A DNA stretch of 64,000 bases, taken from assembly GCA_037043235.1 (NCBI GenBank), contig JAWRVZ010000076.1:1364001-1428000 (forward strand), written 5' to 3'. Position 1 is the first letter of the stretch, and each line of letters opens with the position of its first letter. Position numbers and translations under genes: made by a program. This DNA is from Rhodeus uyekii (Eukaryota; Chordata; Actinopteri; Cypriniformes; Acheilognathidae). Positions 47,989 through 59,767 of this stretch are shown piece after piece. The notes below the pieces were generated by a model. The model searched no databases and was not told the origin of the DNA. It worked only from the letters and a program-made list of their open reading frames with translations.

Positions 47989-48603
47989 GATGGAGATGTT
48001 GAAATATGCGTCTTTGAGGTCGATCATGACAAACCAGTCCTCGGACCTGATTTGAGTCACAATCTGTTTCAATGTCAAGATTTTGAATTTGAGTTCCATG
48101 ACTGTGCGGTTGAGAAGACGCAGATCTAGAATGGGCTGGAACTCTCCATGCAAAAGCCTGCCTCTCTGTCCAATAGAGGTACCAACTCTATGGCCCCTTC
48201 CTGGAGCAGAGAGTCTACTTCCTGTTCCATCATCAGAGCTTGCTGGGGGCCTACCACTGTGGGCAGGACCCCCCACTGTGGGTAGGACCCCCGAGAAATG
48301 GGGCAGTGGAAACCTGAACTGAATAGTGTATCCTGTGGACACTGTAAACAGGACCCATCGAGAGATACTTGGCAGACGCAACCACGCAGCCAGAATCTCT
48401 ACTAGGGGAACCACCCTCTCGAGGCTGGCCTCTGGTACAGAAAGAACATCTACCACAAGGCCTGGATATGCGGGAAACACCTGGGTCGAATGCTCTAGGA
48501 CCCTCTTCAGAGGAAGGGGATTCTCCCAGCGCAACCCCACTTGGAGGCGGCAACTGGAAGCAAGCGCCTGAGTGTGGCCTGACACTCCTGGTGTCAGGAC
48601 CAT
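47977..48603 (-). pseudogene. DIRS reverse transcriptase, 5' piece
   Basis: Minus-strand frame of 208 codons. The recognisable part is the C-terminal half: WVLFTVSTGYTIQF, then QPILDLRLLNRTV, LKFKILTLKQIVTQIRSEDW and FVMIDLKDAYFN. The last is RT motif A with its catalytic Asp (DLKDAY). The middle (SRPPASSDDG...) is out of frame compared with the 48251-48553 frame, so frameshifts have occurred. The frame ends where the retroposon enters. Confidence 0.82.
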
Positions 48604-48791
48604 TTGCTTTTTGCCTTCTGAGCCGTAATGACGGTCTTCAGTTCCATCCTCTGGCTGGAAGGCTGAGCCTTAGAGTGTCAGCCTGACCCCCCCCGAGGTT
48701 TGAGGAGGTTGACGGGTGACGACACACTGCTTTTGAGCGGCCCAATGGGAGGAGCTCTGAGGCTGTGGCTGGCTGACAAGTTTTTATCTTT
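48604..48791 (-). pseudogene. DIRS gag/RT linker
   Basis: Continuation between Gag and RT on the minus strand, proline-rich near 48690 where a C-run lies on the plus strand. No motif beyond that. Confidence 0.45.
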
Positions 48792-49091
48792 TTATTTTAT
48801 GGCCATTAGATTGAGCCACAGATGCCTCTCCATAGCCACCAGAGCTGCCATGGAGCGGCCGATGGACGAGGCCGTCTCTCTGGTGACTCGGAGAGACAAA
48901 TCTGTGGCCCAGCGGAGTTCAGCCACTGCCTCTGGCCCAATGCCACCGCCCTCATCGAGGTCCCCAAGCAATTCCGCCTTGTAGGCCTGCAGCAGTGCTG
49001 TGGTGTGTAGGCACGCTGCAGCCTGACTTGAGGCGGAATATGCTTTACCCACCAAAGCCAATGTGACCCTCATCAGCTTGATGGGTAGCAC
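48792..49091 (-). pseudogene. DIRS Gag-like ORF1, middle part
   Basis: Minus-strand frame contains LVGKAYSASSQAAACLHTTA, AELRWATDLSLRVTRETASS and MAALVAMERHLWLNL. This is the conserved helical region of fish DIRS ORF1. It matches the isolated fragment at 39811-40089. ORF1 binds the element RNA by analogy with Gag; this is inferred. Confidence 0.75.
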
Positions 49092-49229
49092 CGGGTTTTG
49101 AGGAATGACACTGACTGAGGCGCCAGATATCCTGCTAGCGCCTCATCCACCTTCAGCATCGCCCCATAACCTTTAGCATGGGCCCCCGAGAGAGTAGAAT
49201 ACATCAAAGAACGAGGGGTATGCACTCTC

Positions 49230-49469
49230 TCAGAGGCAGGCCTCCTCAGGGTCCTGGAAAAAAGGCAAAGCCCAGCACTGGGGAGCGACTCGTGCTGGGA
49301 GATAGCACTTGTCCAGTTTGCTCTTCTTAGGATGAGCCTCCCTGGACTCAGTTGGCCATTCGATGTTTAAAGCTGAGACCACACCGTGTATGTGCCTCTC
49401 CCATGCAGCTAATACACAGACTGTGTTAATCCCCGCCCTATAATAAAGCGCGGGCAGGGAGAAGCACAC
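49230..49469 (-). pseudogene. DIRS Gag-like ORF1, N-terminal part
   Basis: Contains VVSALNIEWPTESREAHPKK then SKLDKCYLPARVAPQ. The parallel VARLNIDWPAERKD is found in the DIRS fragment at 53719-53952. The link to the 48792-49091 frame is broken by a frameshift around 49100-49230. Confidence 0.72.
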
Positions 49470-49549
49470 GGTCTAAACTGCTCTGCCATGTTTTATATAT
49501 TGAGTGGGATTCCCTTTTCTTTTAAACAAGAACTAGGATTGTTGGAAAT

Positions 49550-49725
49550 CTCACACACTCTCTGACACCGCTGACACTTCCGGGTTCCGGTACCTTTTTA
49601 TCATCTGGTTCATGACGTCACAGACCAGTGACCCAAATTCACACAGCCCACGTTTATCGTTTACAAAGTTTATTCCCCCAAGCGCTTTGACTCGAGTTCC
49701 CATGAAAGGGAATGTCAGTTACACC
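49550..49725 (-). repeat. DIRS left-hand inverted terminal repeat
   Basis: Reverse complement matches the 45057-45240 repeat in the same reading direction over ~150 bp. It marks the 5' end of the minus-strand DIRS. Confidence 0.8.
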
Positions 49726-50861
49726 CTGCTTGCATCATATTTCCTTAAAATAATTACATATTATATAAGCTCTTCAGGATTCGACTATACACGAATAACA
49801 TGAATAAAGTACGTTGTGTAGAAATAGATACTTGGTTAGCTGACGCTGAAATTCATGGACAAATCATGTTTATTTTAGTTCTGCTAACACAGCCTCTAAT
49901 ATCTGGACTTAATTATTAATGATACTAAATAATAAAATGCATGCAGAAAACACCAACTCTGATATATTCTAGCTTGCCTGCAGCAATTGGTGTTTCTTTC
50001 TGGTCTAAAAATGTGTTCAATAGGCTAAAATGAATCCATTTGTTGCCAAGTAGTTTAGTATTATTAGTGATTATATTATATTATATCTTATTATATTAGT
50101 CTTTTTTCATTGTTCTTTTTGATATACCATCAAATAAGTTGCAATGTCTTCTTGATGGAAAAAGGTTACGCAGTTTAAAAGAAAATAATTTTGAAGGTGT
50201 GATGAACATGAAGATAATGTGTCCATTTTAACACTAGTTTTTTTTGTCATTTTATTGTACTCTAATCTATACTCTACTATTGTTACACTGATTTCTGATT
50301 TTTTTTCTCTGGTCATTTGTAAAGCTAAACCTTGTGTTGTTTTCAGGTAATTGCTTTTTCAGCTAGATAAAGCATTGCAATAAGTCTTGATTTATGTCAA
50401 ATCAAGTACAGCTTCATGCAACGCAGAATTTGTGTTTCAGCAAACGAAAGCATCCAATTATTGTGCCCCAATGAAAGAATACATCCACATGCTGAAGGAT
50501 TGGTGCTGTGAGACCTTGGTGCACTGCTGTCACTGTCACTGTGTATTTGTTATTCACCTCACTCTGCAGTGTGTTTGTAGGATTGTGCTATGTTTTGTGA
50601 TTTAACCTGAAAGAACACGTTTCTTGATCAGTTGTCCTAATCTTGACCTTTACCACTAAAATCAAAGACAAACAAGCTGTTGAAGCCCCGTACAACAGAC
50701 CTATGAATTACAGTGGCTTCAATTTTGGTGACAACAAAATAAATGGAAAAATATTACTATTATTAAGAATTACACATTTAAGCCCAATTAAAATGAACAT
50801 TATAAAAACTAGATCTTTCTCGTTATGATTACATTATGAATTTTAATGCAGCATACTCAAT
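49726..50861. other. AT-rich intergenic sequence
   Basis: Short ORFs only; no gene, RNA or repeat recognised. Confidence 0.4.
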
Positions 50862-51208
50862 TGTCACAACTGACAGCTGACAGTCACACATCAACAGACA
50901 CCTTATGGACTACACATCCCATGAGCCTCCCTGATCACCACCTGCACTCCATTTCCCATTCAAGCACACCTGCTGTCACTCACCCTCATCGGTCTCATCA
51001 TATATATATATAATTTTCACACACACTCACAAACAAACATGTTTGTCGGTTGTTGTTTGTGTTTTGATTTATGTTGAACACTCTGTTGGATTACTGGTTT
51101 TAACATCTGTGGATTTACTTTTGTTTGTTTTTTTGGAATAAACCTCTTTGTTTTCTAAGTACCTTTGGAAATCCTCCTCGTTTTTCCCCTCCTCCTCAGC
51201 TAACAACA
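50862..51208 (+). repeat. Solo LTR candidate
   Basis: Begins TGTCACAACTGACAGCTGAC, contains a TATATATATA box (51001-51012), GGAATAAACC polyadenylation signal (51136-51145), and ends near CTCAGCTAACAACA. It shares GTCGGTTGTTGTTTGTGTT with the minus-strand block at 57417-57675. Confidence 0.5.
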
Positions 51209-53394
51209 GCAGTGTAGATGGGTTAAGTGTTTACATGGGTGTAAAAATGACTGAGAAGTTGTGCTTAACTCCATTTCTAAAATTTGACTCAAGTAAAAGT
51301 CTAAATAAAAACCCCAAAAGTGAGTAAAAGAGTATCCACATTTAATTGCATTCAGTTTTATAAGCTTTTAAAAAATAAAAATAAAAATAAAAACTTGAAA
51401 ATGGGACTTAAAAATGTAAAATCTTCATAAAGAAACATGTTAAAATCACCATTCTCCTATTGTTCTTACTATGCAACAGAAAAATACAGAAGAGGTTAAA
51501 GTAAACCAATATCCTGAAACCTGTTACCTGAATATATTTAACTAAAATTAGATGATTTTGCAGTGGTTTGACATGAATATAGTAATGAATATTCAAAACT
51601 AAACATGAACTATGTTCACCCTTGACAAAAGTTCATGCATCTGCAATAGTAGCTATCATAAAAACACATTACTAGGGATAGTTCACTCAAAAATGTTCTA
51701 TAGGATATAATAATTCTATAATTCTCTATAGGATAAAGAAAATTACTATTTATATTTTTAAATAATTGAGAAATTATTACTTTGTACTTCTAAATCTACG
51801 TGAAACTGTAAAAGTATTATTTTATTTATTTACTCGGTAAAGTACTGATTCCCTCAAATAGCTCTTAATTATAGTACTATTTCTCAAATATTTTACACCC
51901 AGCTCATGGTCACGTGGACTGAACTTTTTGCATTACTCACAATATGATGACAATATGCCTGTGTCGTTCTGTGCTATGTGATCTGCAAATGAGTGGAAAA
52001 CAGTCGAGGATGAAAGAGACACTGTAGCCAATTGACACATGACCAACAACCTTTCTCAAGGTTAGAATATGTTATGAAGAAATCAGAACATACTTACTGT
52101 GCTTCTACACAACTGATCTGATCAGCTCAACACCTCCTCACAAGGCCATGGTGCATGTTCAAGCAACAAATCTGCAATTGTAAAATATGAAATGCAGTAC
52201 ATTTGTAAATACATGTATATGCATCATGACTACTGACATTTGTTCCTTGTATTTTAAGGTCTAAATCAAAAAATAATTTATTAAAAGTTTGTAGGCTACT
52301 TGTCTTAGAAACACAATTGAGTATGAGTTTTACTGTTAAATCCACCCCAAAATATTTCATGTAGCAATAAAAGACAACTAGATCAAGATACAAAACTGTG
52401 TAGTGTAAATTTGAAAACTGTGATGTGAAATGGTATTGAAATATAATGTTTCTGTGTTCTTTTATTTGGACAATGACGTATGCCCTTGTAATACCCTTCC
52501 TTTGAATTAAATTCATTTTATGATAAGCCTGAGTGGAATCTTCAGAAATGAAATCAAGATTCCCCCTGGGTACAGAGTTCTTGAAATGTTATTCGAAACA
52601 TCCAATGCATTTTTAATTTAAATTTTGTCCATGGGAGACTTACAGTGTAAATGGGGCAGAGGGGAGGCGGTGGGCATATGCACTGGGACTCACCTACCAC
52701 ACATGAATTGCATTAATGGAGGAGATGAAAGCAGGATATCCAAGAGGACCCCTGATCTCCAACATCTTAATGCTAAAACATCTGAAGATATGAAATAAAC
52801 TTAGTACTACAAAAATAGTATCTGTTAGGATGACCAGCAGATGGGAAACAGAAGTGACTGCTGCTTCAGTTTTTTAAGAGAATTTATTGCCACACCAGCT
52901 CACACAGCCAAGACAAACCACAATTACTCTCACATACTGTGCCCTTGGAGCCATTTTATAGGCCTGACTAAAGGCAAAGATGCTTTACATAAAACCGCAT
53001 ATGTAATAATAATAATAAACAACAATAACGACAACATGCATGCAATAAGCAATACAGACATACAAAAACAATGAAATAAAAATATATATATATACTTTAT
53101 AAACACAACTAATGGAATCCCCGGTGATGTCATACTAACGCATAAATACTATACTACGCATACTATACTAACGCATACATACTAATGCATGACATAGCGA
53201 CGCATCACTAAGATAGCGCAAACAATACATTTAAGATTGTCAGACCCGGTACGGACCGTGTTAACATGGCATGTGTGTATGTGTGCCTGCAATGTGGTTG
53301 TGTGTGTGTGCAAGTTGCATAGTCACTGGCTTTCACCATGACAGCATCTATCCGAATTAACAAGATCACTGGAAATGCGCTCATAGTTTAAAGT
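51209..53394. other. AT-rich intergenic sequence
   Basis: A 129-codon minus-strand ORF at 52127-52516 shows no domain and has a composition like the surrounding AT-rich DNA. No other feature. Confidence 0.4.
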
Positions 53395-53960
53395 CATGCT
53401 GTGTTGAAGACGCTATGGGAACGCTGACTACGTCATGAAGCATGTGTGAAATCGCACAACGGTGTGAATGTACATCAGAGATGGGATGACGGCATGAACC
53501 AGGAAGCTAAAAAAGCATACGAAATGCCGGAAGCTTCAGTAAAGCTTCAGAAAGTGTCTTCAGTAAGCGCATATTGTAAAACGAGAGGTGTATTTGTTAC
53601 TGGTGTGTTTGTTGTAAGATCCTAAGCTAGTTTAAAAAGAATGGGGAATTCCAACAAATAAATAGAGATGGCGGGCGATTGATTCAGACTGTGTTTCACT
53701 CCCCGCACTCGCTATATTATGGGCAGGGATACATATAATCTCTGTATTGTTTCCTTGGGAGAGGAGCATGCACAGTCAGCGCTCGAGGGCTATATACTCA
53801 CTCAGGGCTATATACTCACTCATCTGGAGGCATGTACTACTCCACCCCGGCAGTGTCTGGAGATGAAGATTCACTTCTTCAATCTCCTGTTTTTGACTCG
53901 AGCTGTAGCCAGACTCAACATCGACTGGCCAGCTGAGAGGAAGGATTTATAATACTAGCA
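53395..53960 (+). mobile_element. 5'-end fragment of a third DIRS element
   Basis: Contains GACGGCATGAACCAGGAAGC and a CGGAAGCTTCAG region that follows the DIRS terminal-repeat layout, then a gag start. Nothing beyond the Gag N-terminus is present. Confidence 0.6.
53719..53952 (+). pseudogene. DIRS Gag N-terminal fragment
   Basis: Reads CIVSLGEEHAQSALEG and, after a short duplication (GGGCTATATACTCACTCA-type repeat, 53787-53822), LTRAVARLNIDWPAERKDL. The last phrase matches SALNIEWPTESRE in the minus-strand DIRS at 49230-49469. Truncated directly after. Confidence 0.65.
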
Positions 53961-54006
53961 TTATAGAATGGCTGTTCACTGCAGAGCCATGGGTGGAGTG
54001 TGAAGT

Positions 54007-54151
54007 CCAAATCTGGACGTCTAGCTCCCTCTATGAATGTAATTTGGGCCTAATGGGTGGAGAAAGACTATCCAATCACACCCTAATCCTACCCATAACT
54101 CTGCCCCTCTACCCATTAGACATACAGAGAGGTGGAGCCGGACGTCATTTG
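54007..54151. mobile_element. ~145-bp MITE-like foldback element
   Basis: Left arm CCAAATCTGGACGTCTAGCT with CTAATGGGTGG (54007-54060). The right arm (54103-54151) reverse-complements to CAAATGACGTCCGGCTCCAC with CTAATGGGTAGAGG. The arms pair imperfectly across a ~40-bp loop. Confidence 0.6.
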
Positions 54152-54429
54152 ACACTGCAGTGGGCACTATTTGGCATTATGTGGTGCACTATATTATTAT
54201 GGACATATTACACAGGCTTTCGGATCTGTAGCCGATCATTCACATCTGGTGAAGAAGTCGCAACTTAACATGGGCACCAATTAAAGCACTCCATTGTTAA
54301 CATTGATATCAATGCACCAGTTCAGATAGAACCTGGAGAGCTATTTGCATTTTTGTTTCTTGCGTTCCCTTAAGGATTCCCTTTGTGAGGGACCAAGCAG
54401 TCTAGGACAAGGAAAATACATACAAAAAA
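54152..54429. other. Spacer
   Basis: No clear feature; ACTGCAGTGGGCACTATTTG and TGGTGCACTA phrases may be remnants of another short repeat. Confidence 0.3.
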
Positions 54430-55049
54430 ATTATCTATTACAGCACACTCAGGTGGCCCTTGTAGTAGCACAGGTCCAATGCCTCGTTCAGAAGCATCTG
54501 TTAGCACAATAAATAGTTGATTAAAGTCAGGATTGTGTAACATAATCCAGAACCGTCTGAATGTCTTGGAAGTCTATCTTTGTTTCGTCAGACCACCAGT
54601 TGGTTTCCTCAGTCAGTTGGTGCATTTCAAGTTCACCTTGTCAGCCAAGGCTGCTGCTCTGCCTGAGAAATTGGGAATAAATTAGTTATAAAAATGTGCC
54701 ATACCAAGGAATGATCATAATCCTTTGTGTTTGAGGTAAAGGACACTGTTGTATAACTTGGGCCTTCTTCACCTGAGGTCTGATCACCCCTTTAACAATG
54801 ATGTAGTCTAGATATTTAACTTCAGTTCGAGCCACCACATATTTAAGTGGATTAATGATAAGGCCAGCTTGTTGCTGAACTTCTTGGAGGTGTTTTAGGT
54901 TCTGTTCCCATTTGTCACTACAGATAACAATGACACTTGTCATTAATAAGCGTCTGTAAAAGACTAACCATGCAATATCTTGTCCATGTGCCTCTGAAAA
55001 GTGGCTGGAGCTCCATGCAGGCCAAAAGTGGGGTTCTTGGGTTTGTGTG
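54430..55049 (-). pseudogene. Ty3/gypsy RT and RNase H fragment
   Basis: Minus-strand reading from 55049 gives KPKNPTFGLHGAPATFQRHM, ICSDKWEQNLKHLQEVQQQ, then AGLIINPLKYVVARTEVKYL and GVIRPQVKKAQVIQQCPLPQ. These are the RT thumb/connection blocks of Ty3/gypsy elements. Further left, about 54580-54450, IVLTDASERGIGPVLLQG is the RNase H start with its catalytic Asp. The YxDD box has decayed to ICSD. Frames change between blocks. Confidence 0.82.
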
Positions 55050-55392
55050 GAGGAGGAGGAACAGAGACACAGATGCAACAGAAATAAACTGAAATAGTCT
55101 TTAATAGACTAGAAACACTTCAAAAGGAAACACTAAATATAAACAAAAGGGCATGTATCGTGCAAACACCTTTACTTTCAGTAACACAGGAAGAGACCAG
55201 GAAGAAACACAAACATGTTACATGTACGTCAATGAACAAAGACAGAAGGATATACACAGATAACACACAAGGGATGATTAGGAAACAAGACACACATGAA
55301 TAGACTAACGAGGTGACTAATGACGAGACAAGTTATTGGAAAAACACTGGTAGAGCACAGGAGGAACCAGGAAGTAAACAGACACGTGACAG
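55050..55392 (-). repeat. LTR adjoining the gypsy RT fragment
   Basis: On the minus strand it starts TGTCACGTGTCTGTTTACTT and ends near CTCCTCCACACA, with several short phrases in common with the LTR at 43465-43735 (CCTGGTTCC/CTGTTTCC, CACCTCGTTAGTC/TAGTCTCGTCACC). It joins RT sequence directly, so gag and protease have been deleted between them. Confidence 0.5.
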
Positions 55393-55825
55393 ACACACAA
55401 TAGATACGCCCCCTCCCCAAAAGGCGCGACCTTGCATCGCATGTGGAACAACTGAGGAGGGATGGAGTTGCATCAGGAGGAGGACAAGACAGAAACAAAA
55501 AACACTAAATATAGAGCACTCTGGAGCCCAGGGAAAAAGGACCAGTCAGGGAGGTCTGTAGGGTGTTGCAAGGAGCTCAGGGGTCCAAGGCAGCATCGGG
55601 AGCTCAGGGGTCTAGGGCAGTGCAGCCCTCCATGGAATAGTTCCGGTGTCACTGGAGTCTCTGCCTTGTCCCATCCTCTCCGGTCACGGGTATATAGCCC
55701 TCCCCCCCCAAAAAAAAAAAAAAATGCTTGGAGGAATCTCCCAGATCTGGGTTGGTGCTTAAATTGGGGCGTAGAGGGCAATCTGTAGCTGACTCATAGA
55801 CAAGAAAGAGTTCAGAATAGGGCTT
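55393..55825 (-). repeat. GC-rich retroelement-like region
   Basis: Contains GGGAGCTCAGGGGTC-type repeats (55570-55620) and a C8/A15 homopolymer junction at about 55705-55725. Probably the 3' internal region of a minus-strand gypsy element. Confidence 0.35.
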
Positions 55826-55925
55826 GGGAACTAGGGGGAGCTCAGGAGAGGGCGCAGGTACTAGAGGGAGCTCGGGAGAGGGCTTGGAAATTAGATGGAG
55901 CTCATGAGAGGGCTTGGGCACTAGT
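55826..55925 (-). repeat. ~30-bp minisatellite coding-like for a Pro-Ser-Pro-Glu-Leu repeat
   Basis: Three to four copies of GGGAGCTCxGGAGAGGGC-type units. On the minus strand they encode PSPELPLVPA-type repeats within the frame 55649-55921. Similar repeats occur in 3' parts of fish gypsy elements. Confidence 0.5.
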
Positions 55926-57310
55926 TGGGCACTAATTTAGTAATTAAATTACACTCTGTCTGAGTTCAATGAGCTTAAAACTTTCCCACTCAGAGCACAG
56001 AGTACAGAGGATCACTCAGAGGTCTGTCTTATCTGTCTTGTCTTGAGGGTCAAACAATCCTTGGTGTTTTCTTTGTGGGAATTTCTTTGTTGAATTTCAT
56101 TCAAACGTCCTCTGGACTCCGTCTCCTGCATACCACAGTTTTACAATTTTGCAGGGTTACAAAAGGGTTACTTTTGCATTACAAAAGATTGCAGGGTTGT
56201 GTTCAAGTGGATTTGGTTATACATTGACCATGAGATGAGGAAGTGAACTGTGTTAAAAAAAGAAATTTCAGTGATTCTCAAGTCATTAACCATGTAAAAG
56301 AGTTAAAAGTCTCAGCAAGGCATTTTACGTTTAAACTGTTGCAGCAAAAAAAGTCAGGTAAATGTGTTTGTTAATTATTGTGATAGCCATTATGCATTGT
56401 GATAGCATAATTATTGTGATAGATTTCTAAAAATACACATTCAACTATATTTTACTCTTATTGCATTTAACAAAAATCACCAATTTAAGCCATTAAAATA
56501 TACATATCAAGATATATATTGACTTACAATTGGTTTAAAAAAGTTTTTTTATTATAACTATATCATCCAGCCCAGACAATGTTAACATACAGTCCATATT
56601 TTTACATAACAGTAAATTATAAATTTAAAATGAGAAAATGTATCTTCAAATGACATATTATGGACATAAAAATAAATCACAAAACATGAGAGATCATACA
56701 AAACATACAGAGCGGCAGTGAGTCTGAGGGTAAATATTTTATTACAGTTTGACACCTCGGGTGCAGGGAAGAACTGCTTTCCTTTCCAGCTCAGTCTCAG
56801 AGGTCATTGATTGACCATCAACACAAGCTGTTTAAATATACTGTCCAACATATGGTTATAAAAACATTTCAACCAATTTCTAACATTTCATAATAAAAAT
56901 TCCATTCACAATTTGGGGGTTTTAAGCATCAAATCGTTTGGACAAACCAAATATGAAAGAACACATGTATACTGTATACATATTTGGATATGTCTAAAAA
57001 TTTAAACAAGTTTGTTAAAAAAAAATCTTGTAGGAAAAAATTAGGAGTTACCTAATAACTGGAACATTATCTCAAACATGTATATGCATATCACATACTG
57101 TACCAACTCTGTTGGGGGAGGAATCACACAACTGTCATTAGAAATAAAATTAAAATTCACTGTGCAGTTAATGGAGTAGCTCTGATTCATTTTCATTTAA
57201 ATTTATATAAGACTTTCACAATCACAAAGCAGCTTGACAAAGTGTGCCTTACAAACTACTCAGTCAGCCAGCCAGCACAAAAAGCCTCCAAGTAGTATTC
57301 AAAAGCTTCC
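55926..57310. other. Unassigned, mostly AT-rich sequence
   Basis: No gene seen. The first 200 bp may continue the retroelement to the left. Confidence 0.35.
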
Positions 57311-57311
57311 C

Positions 57312-58391
57312 TTACAAAAAAAAAGTATACTTTAAGTTTATTTTATGAAGTATACTTAAGTATGCTACATACGAAGAGAATGATAATGATGAGTTCAAAA
57401 TGTACTTTACTGAAAAACAAACGAAGGCAATCCACATTGATTAAAGTTTCTTAACAGCAATGTCTCTACACACACGTAGCGAACACAAACAACAACCGAC
57501 AACACAACAGTGAGAAGGCAGAACTAAATACACACAGCCATGAATGCAAATGACAAATAGCTGTGGTGATAATTAGCCCATGGTGATTGACACGTGATGG
57601 GAAAACTGAAACAAAAGGAACATGTGACTGTCTGAAAACAAACTATGAGTCCTAGTGATGTGATGGTATGACAAAGTAATGTTCACGAATATTTTTTAAG
57701 TATACTTTATGTAAAAGGTATACTAAAATCAATACTAATATACTACAGTAGTAAGTTTAAGTGAACAATTAGTAAACTTTAAGTCTACAACTAGTTCACA
57801 ATTTTGTTACAATTAGTGAACTTATAAGTATACTAGTAGTTTACTATTTTAAAACGTGTATTTTTTACTTCTATAACTTGTTTCTGCTTCTTGATCTAAA
57901 AATTACTGCCCCCTACCATTTAACAGTGAAAACATGGATAGCCAGTCAATTTTGTTAGTGGCAGGAAAATAGTTAAGTAGATTTGAAATAATTTCTTATG
58001 TACACAACCAGTGGACTAGCCTACACAAAACTTCAGATACTCAGAATTAGGAACATATCTGTTTTCTTTATATATCAATAATTTCAAACAATGTAAATTT
58101 ATGTAAGTCTATGTAAAATTATGTGAAAAAAGTATTTAACAATATTTAAGTATTTAATCAAAAGAGTAAACAACTATAATTAAAAAACTTAATTATACTT
58201 TCAAAAGATTGAGTATAAAGTATGTATAGTAATCATATACTTGACATTTCTGTTCGTATAAGTATATTTAAGTGCAATTGTAAGTATATTTCTGATAAGT
58301 ACATAAAACGTAGACTGAAAGTATACTTTCTTATTTGTTTTGTTTCAAATAAGTGTAGTAATAGCACACTTGAATAAACTTCTTTTTGTAA
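57312..58391. mobile_element. TIR element rich in AGTATACTT palindromes, with an insertion
   Basis: Left end TTACAAAAAAAAAGTATACT with AAGTTTATTTTATG. The right end (58355-58391) reverse-complements to TTACAAAAAGAAGTTTATTC. The interior shows many AAGTATACTT/AAGTATATTT motifs on both strands. No transposase is present. The interior is interrupted at ~57417-57675. Confidence 0.55.
57417..57675 (-). repeat. Insertion in the TIR element, LTR-like
   Basis: AGTATAC motifs stop at ~57415 and resume at ~57690. On the minus strand the block contains GTCGGTTGTTGTTTGTGTTC, as in the LTR candidate at 50862-51208. Likely a solo LTR of a related family. Confidence 0.4.
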
Positions 58392-59767
58392 CAGATTCCA
58401 TGATGAAAGCATCAACTGTTGACACTGACAGTGGACATAAAAGGGTTGGAGAAAATCAAACCTCATCACTGGCCAGTGAGAGATCAAACATATGCTCAGT
58501 AAAATGTATAAAATCACTCTGAAAAATGTAAATTCAACCTTTGATGCTACGTGGTCTGTTATACAATTAAAATACATACAACTGTGAAATCGTAAATGTG
58601 TCCAAATGTAAACATTGCTATATATTAACTGACACAGATGCGCTGCTTTCCATACAATGAAGGTGTATTCCTACTATCTTTCCATCTCCATTACTCTCCA
58701 TCTCTTTGACAGGTACAGGTATTATTCCTGCTCAGTGTTTGCCAAGAAAAACAAAAACGGCCTTCTCTAAGCCACTAGAGACTGCGTTCTTACAGAATCG
58801 ACATCAAGGGCAGACTCACAAATACACACACTGACCACAGAAAAGGACCCATAGCAACCCTTCACTCACAACCTAGCAGCCTCTCAGGGCAAAAGCTTGA
58901 GATAAAATCTTTTGTAAGCCCTGTAATCAATTGCCAGGCACAATTAATGACATCAGCTTTGCCCAAAATGCTCTCTGCCATTATGACACCAACATCAATC
59001 ATGACTTGGGTTTATTACCTCGTGTCCACATCATCCCAATTTAAAGACCATGTGAAATTAAAAAGACAGTTCTTTAGGTCCATTGAGACCATGTATATGC
59101 TCAAATTGTCAAATAAGTTCCTGGAACTTCCAGTACTACACTGAGTTTGGACCAATCTGATGCTCTCAAGAAGGAGCATGTCTCTCCCCCAATACCATCT
59201 GCACTAGTAAGTAGAAAATCAAGGTTCATAACTGTAACGTAACTAAAGCCTGTTGAATATTTAAACTTGCTTCAAAATACTGAGAATAGTATCTGATGCA
59301 ACAGTGAGAGTTGTTCTGAAATGACAAAAACTCTTTAAATGTGATGTGATATATTTTGGCAAGCAGAAAGAATTATAAAAATACTAGCATCTGAGGAAAT
59401 CTCAAAATAACTATTTCTGAGGATCAACATCAGTATTTCTTGTCAATCAGAAACCTCTTTAAAAAATTATACTATGGACTCACAGTTGTAAATGGAACAT
59501 CAGCATTTGTTAAACATTTAATTGGACATCAATTCCACATTCACTCCATACCACAAAAATGCTAACAGAGATATGTTTGTATAAAAATATGGATGTGTCT
59601 CTAACTTACCTATTTTCAAAAAGAGTTACAAGGAGGACAATTTTTTCACACACTTGAAAATAGAAGTCTAAAAGTAGCACATATCAACATTGCACTCAAA
59701 GAAGAAGTCGCACCGGACAGCAGCAACATTATCCATAGCATTCTTCTGACTGGTAGGCTTTTCATTG
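58392..59767 (-). other. Possible 3' UTR and downstream flank of the right-edge gene
   Basis: If the terminal exon at 59768-59797 is real, this would hold its minus-strand 3' UTR. TTTATT at ~59009 gives an AATAAA on the minus strand. No other feature is seen. Confidence 0.3.

Larger units (their letters stand above)
45025..49725 (-). mobile_element. DIRS-type tyrosine-recombinase retrotransposon, nearly full span but defective
   Basis: The left end (45057-45240) contains AAAGCGCTAGGGGAATACC, GATAAACGTGCACTGTGTG and GTGATAAAAAGGCTCCGGAA. The reverse complement of the right end (49560-49710) contains AAAGCGCTTGGGGGAATAAAC, GATAAACGTGGGCTGTGTG and GATGATAAAAAGGTACCGG. These are inverted terminal repeats. 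Minus-strand coding order is gag (49.5-48.6 kb), RT (48.6-48.0 and 46.98-46.8 kb), RNase H (46.7-46.5 kb) and tyrosine recombinase (46.0-45.4 kb), as in DIRS elements. A ~1.1-kb foreign element splits the RT, and a deletion removes the RT active site. Confidence 0.88.

Noticed and set aside
52127..52516. 129-codon minus-strand ORF
   Set aside because: AT-rich, low-complexity amino acid use (I, F, Y, L), no motif, no splice or promoter context.
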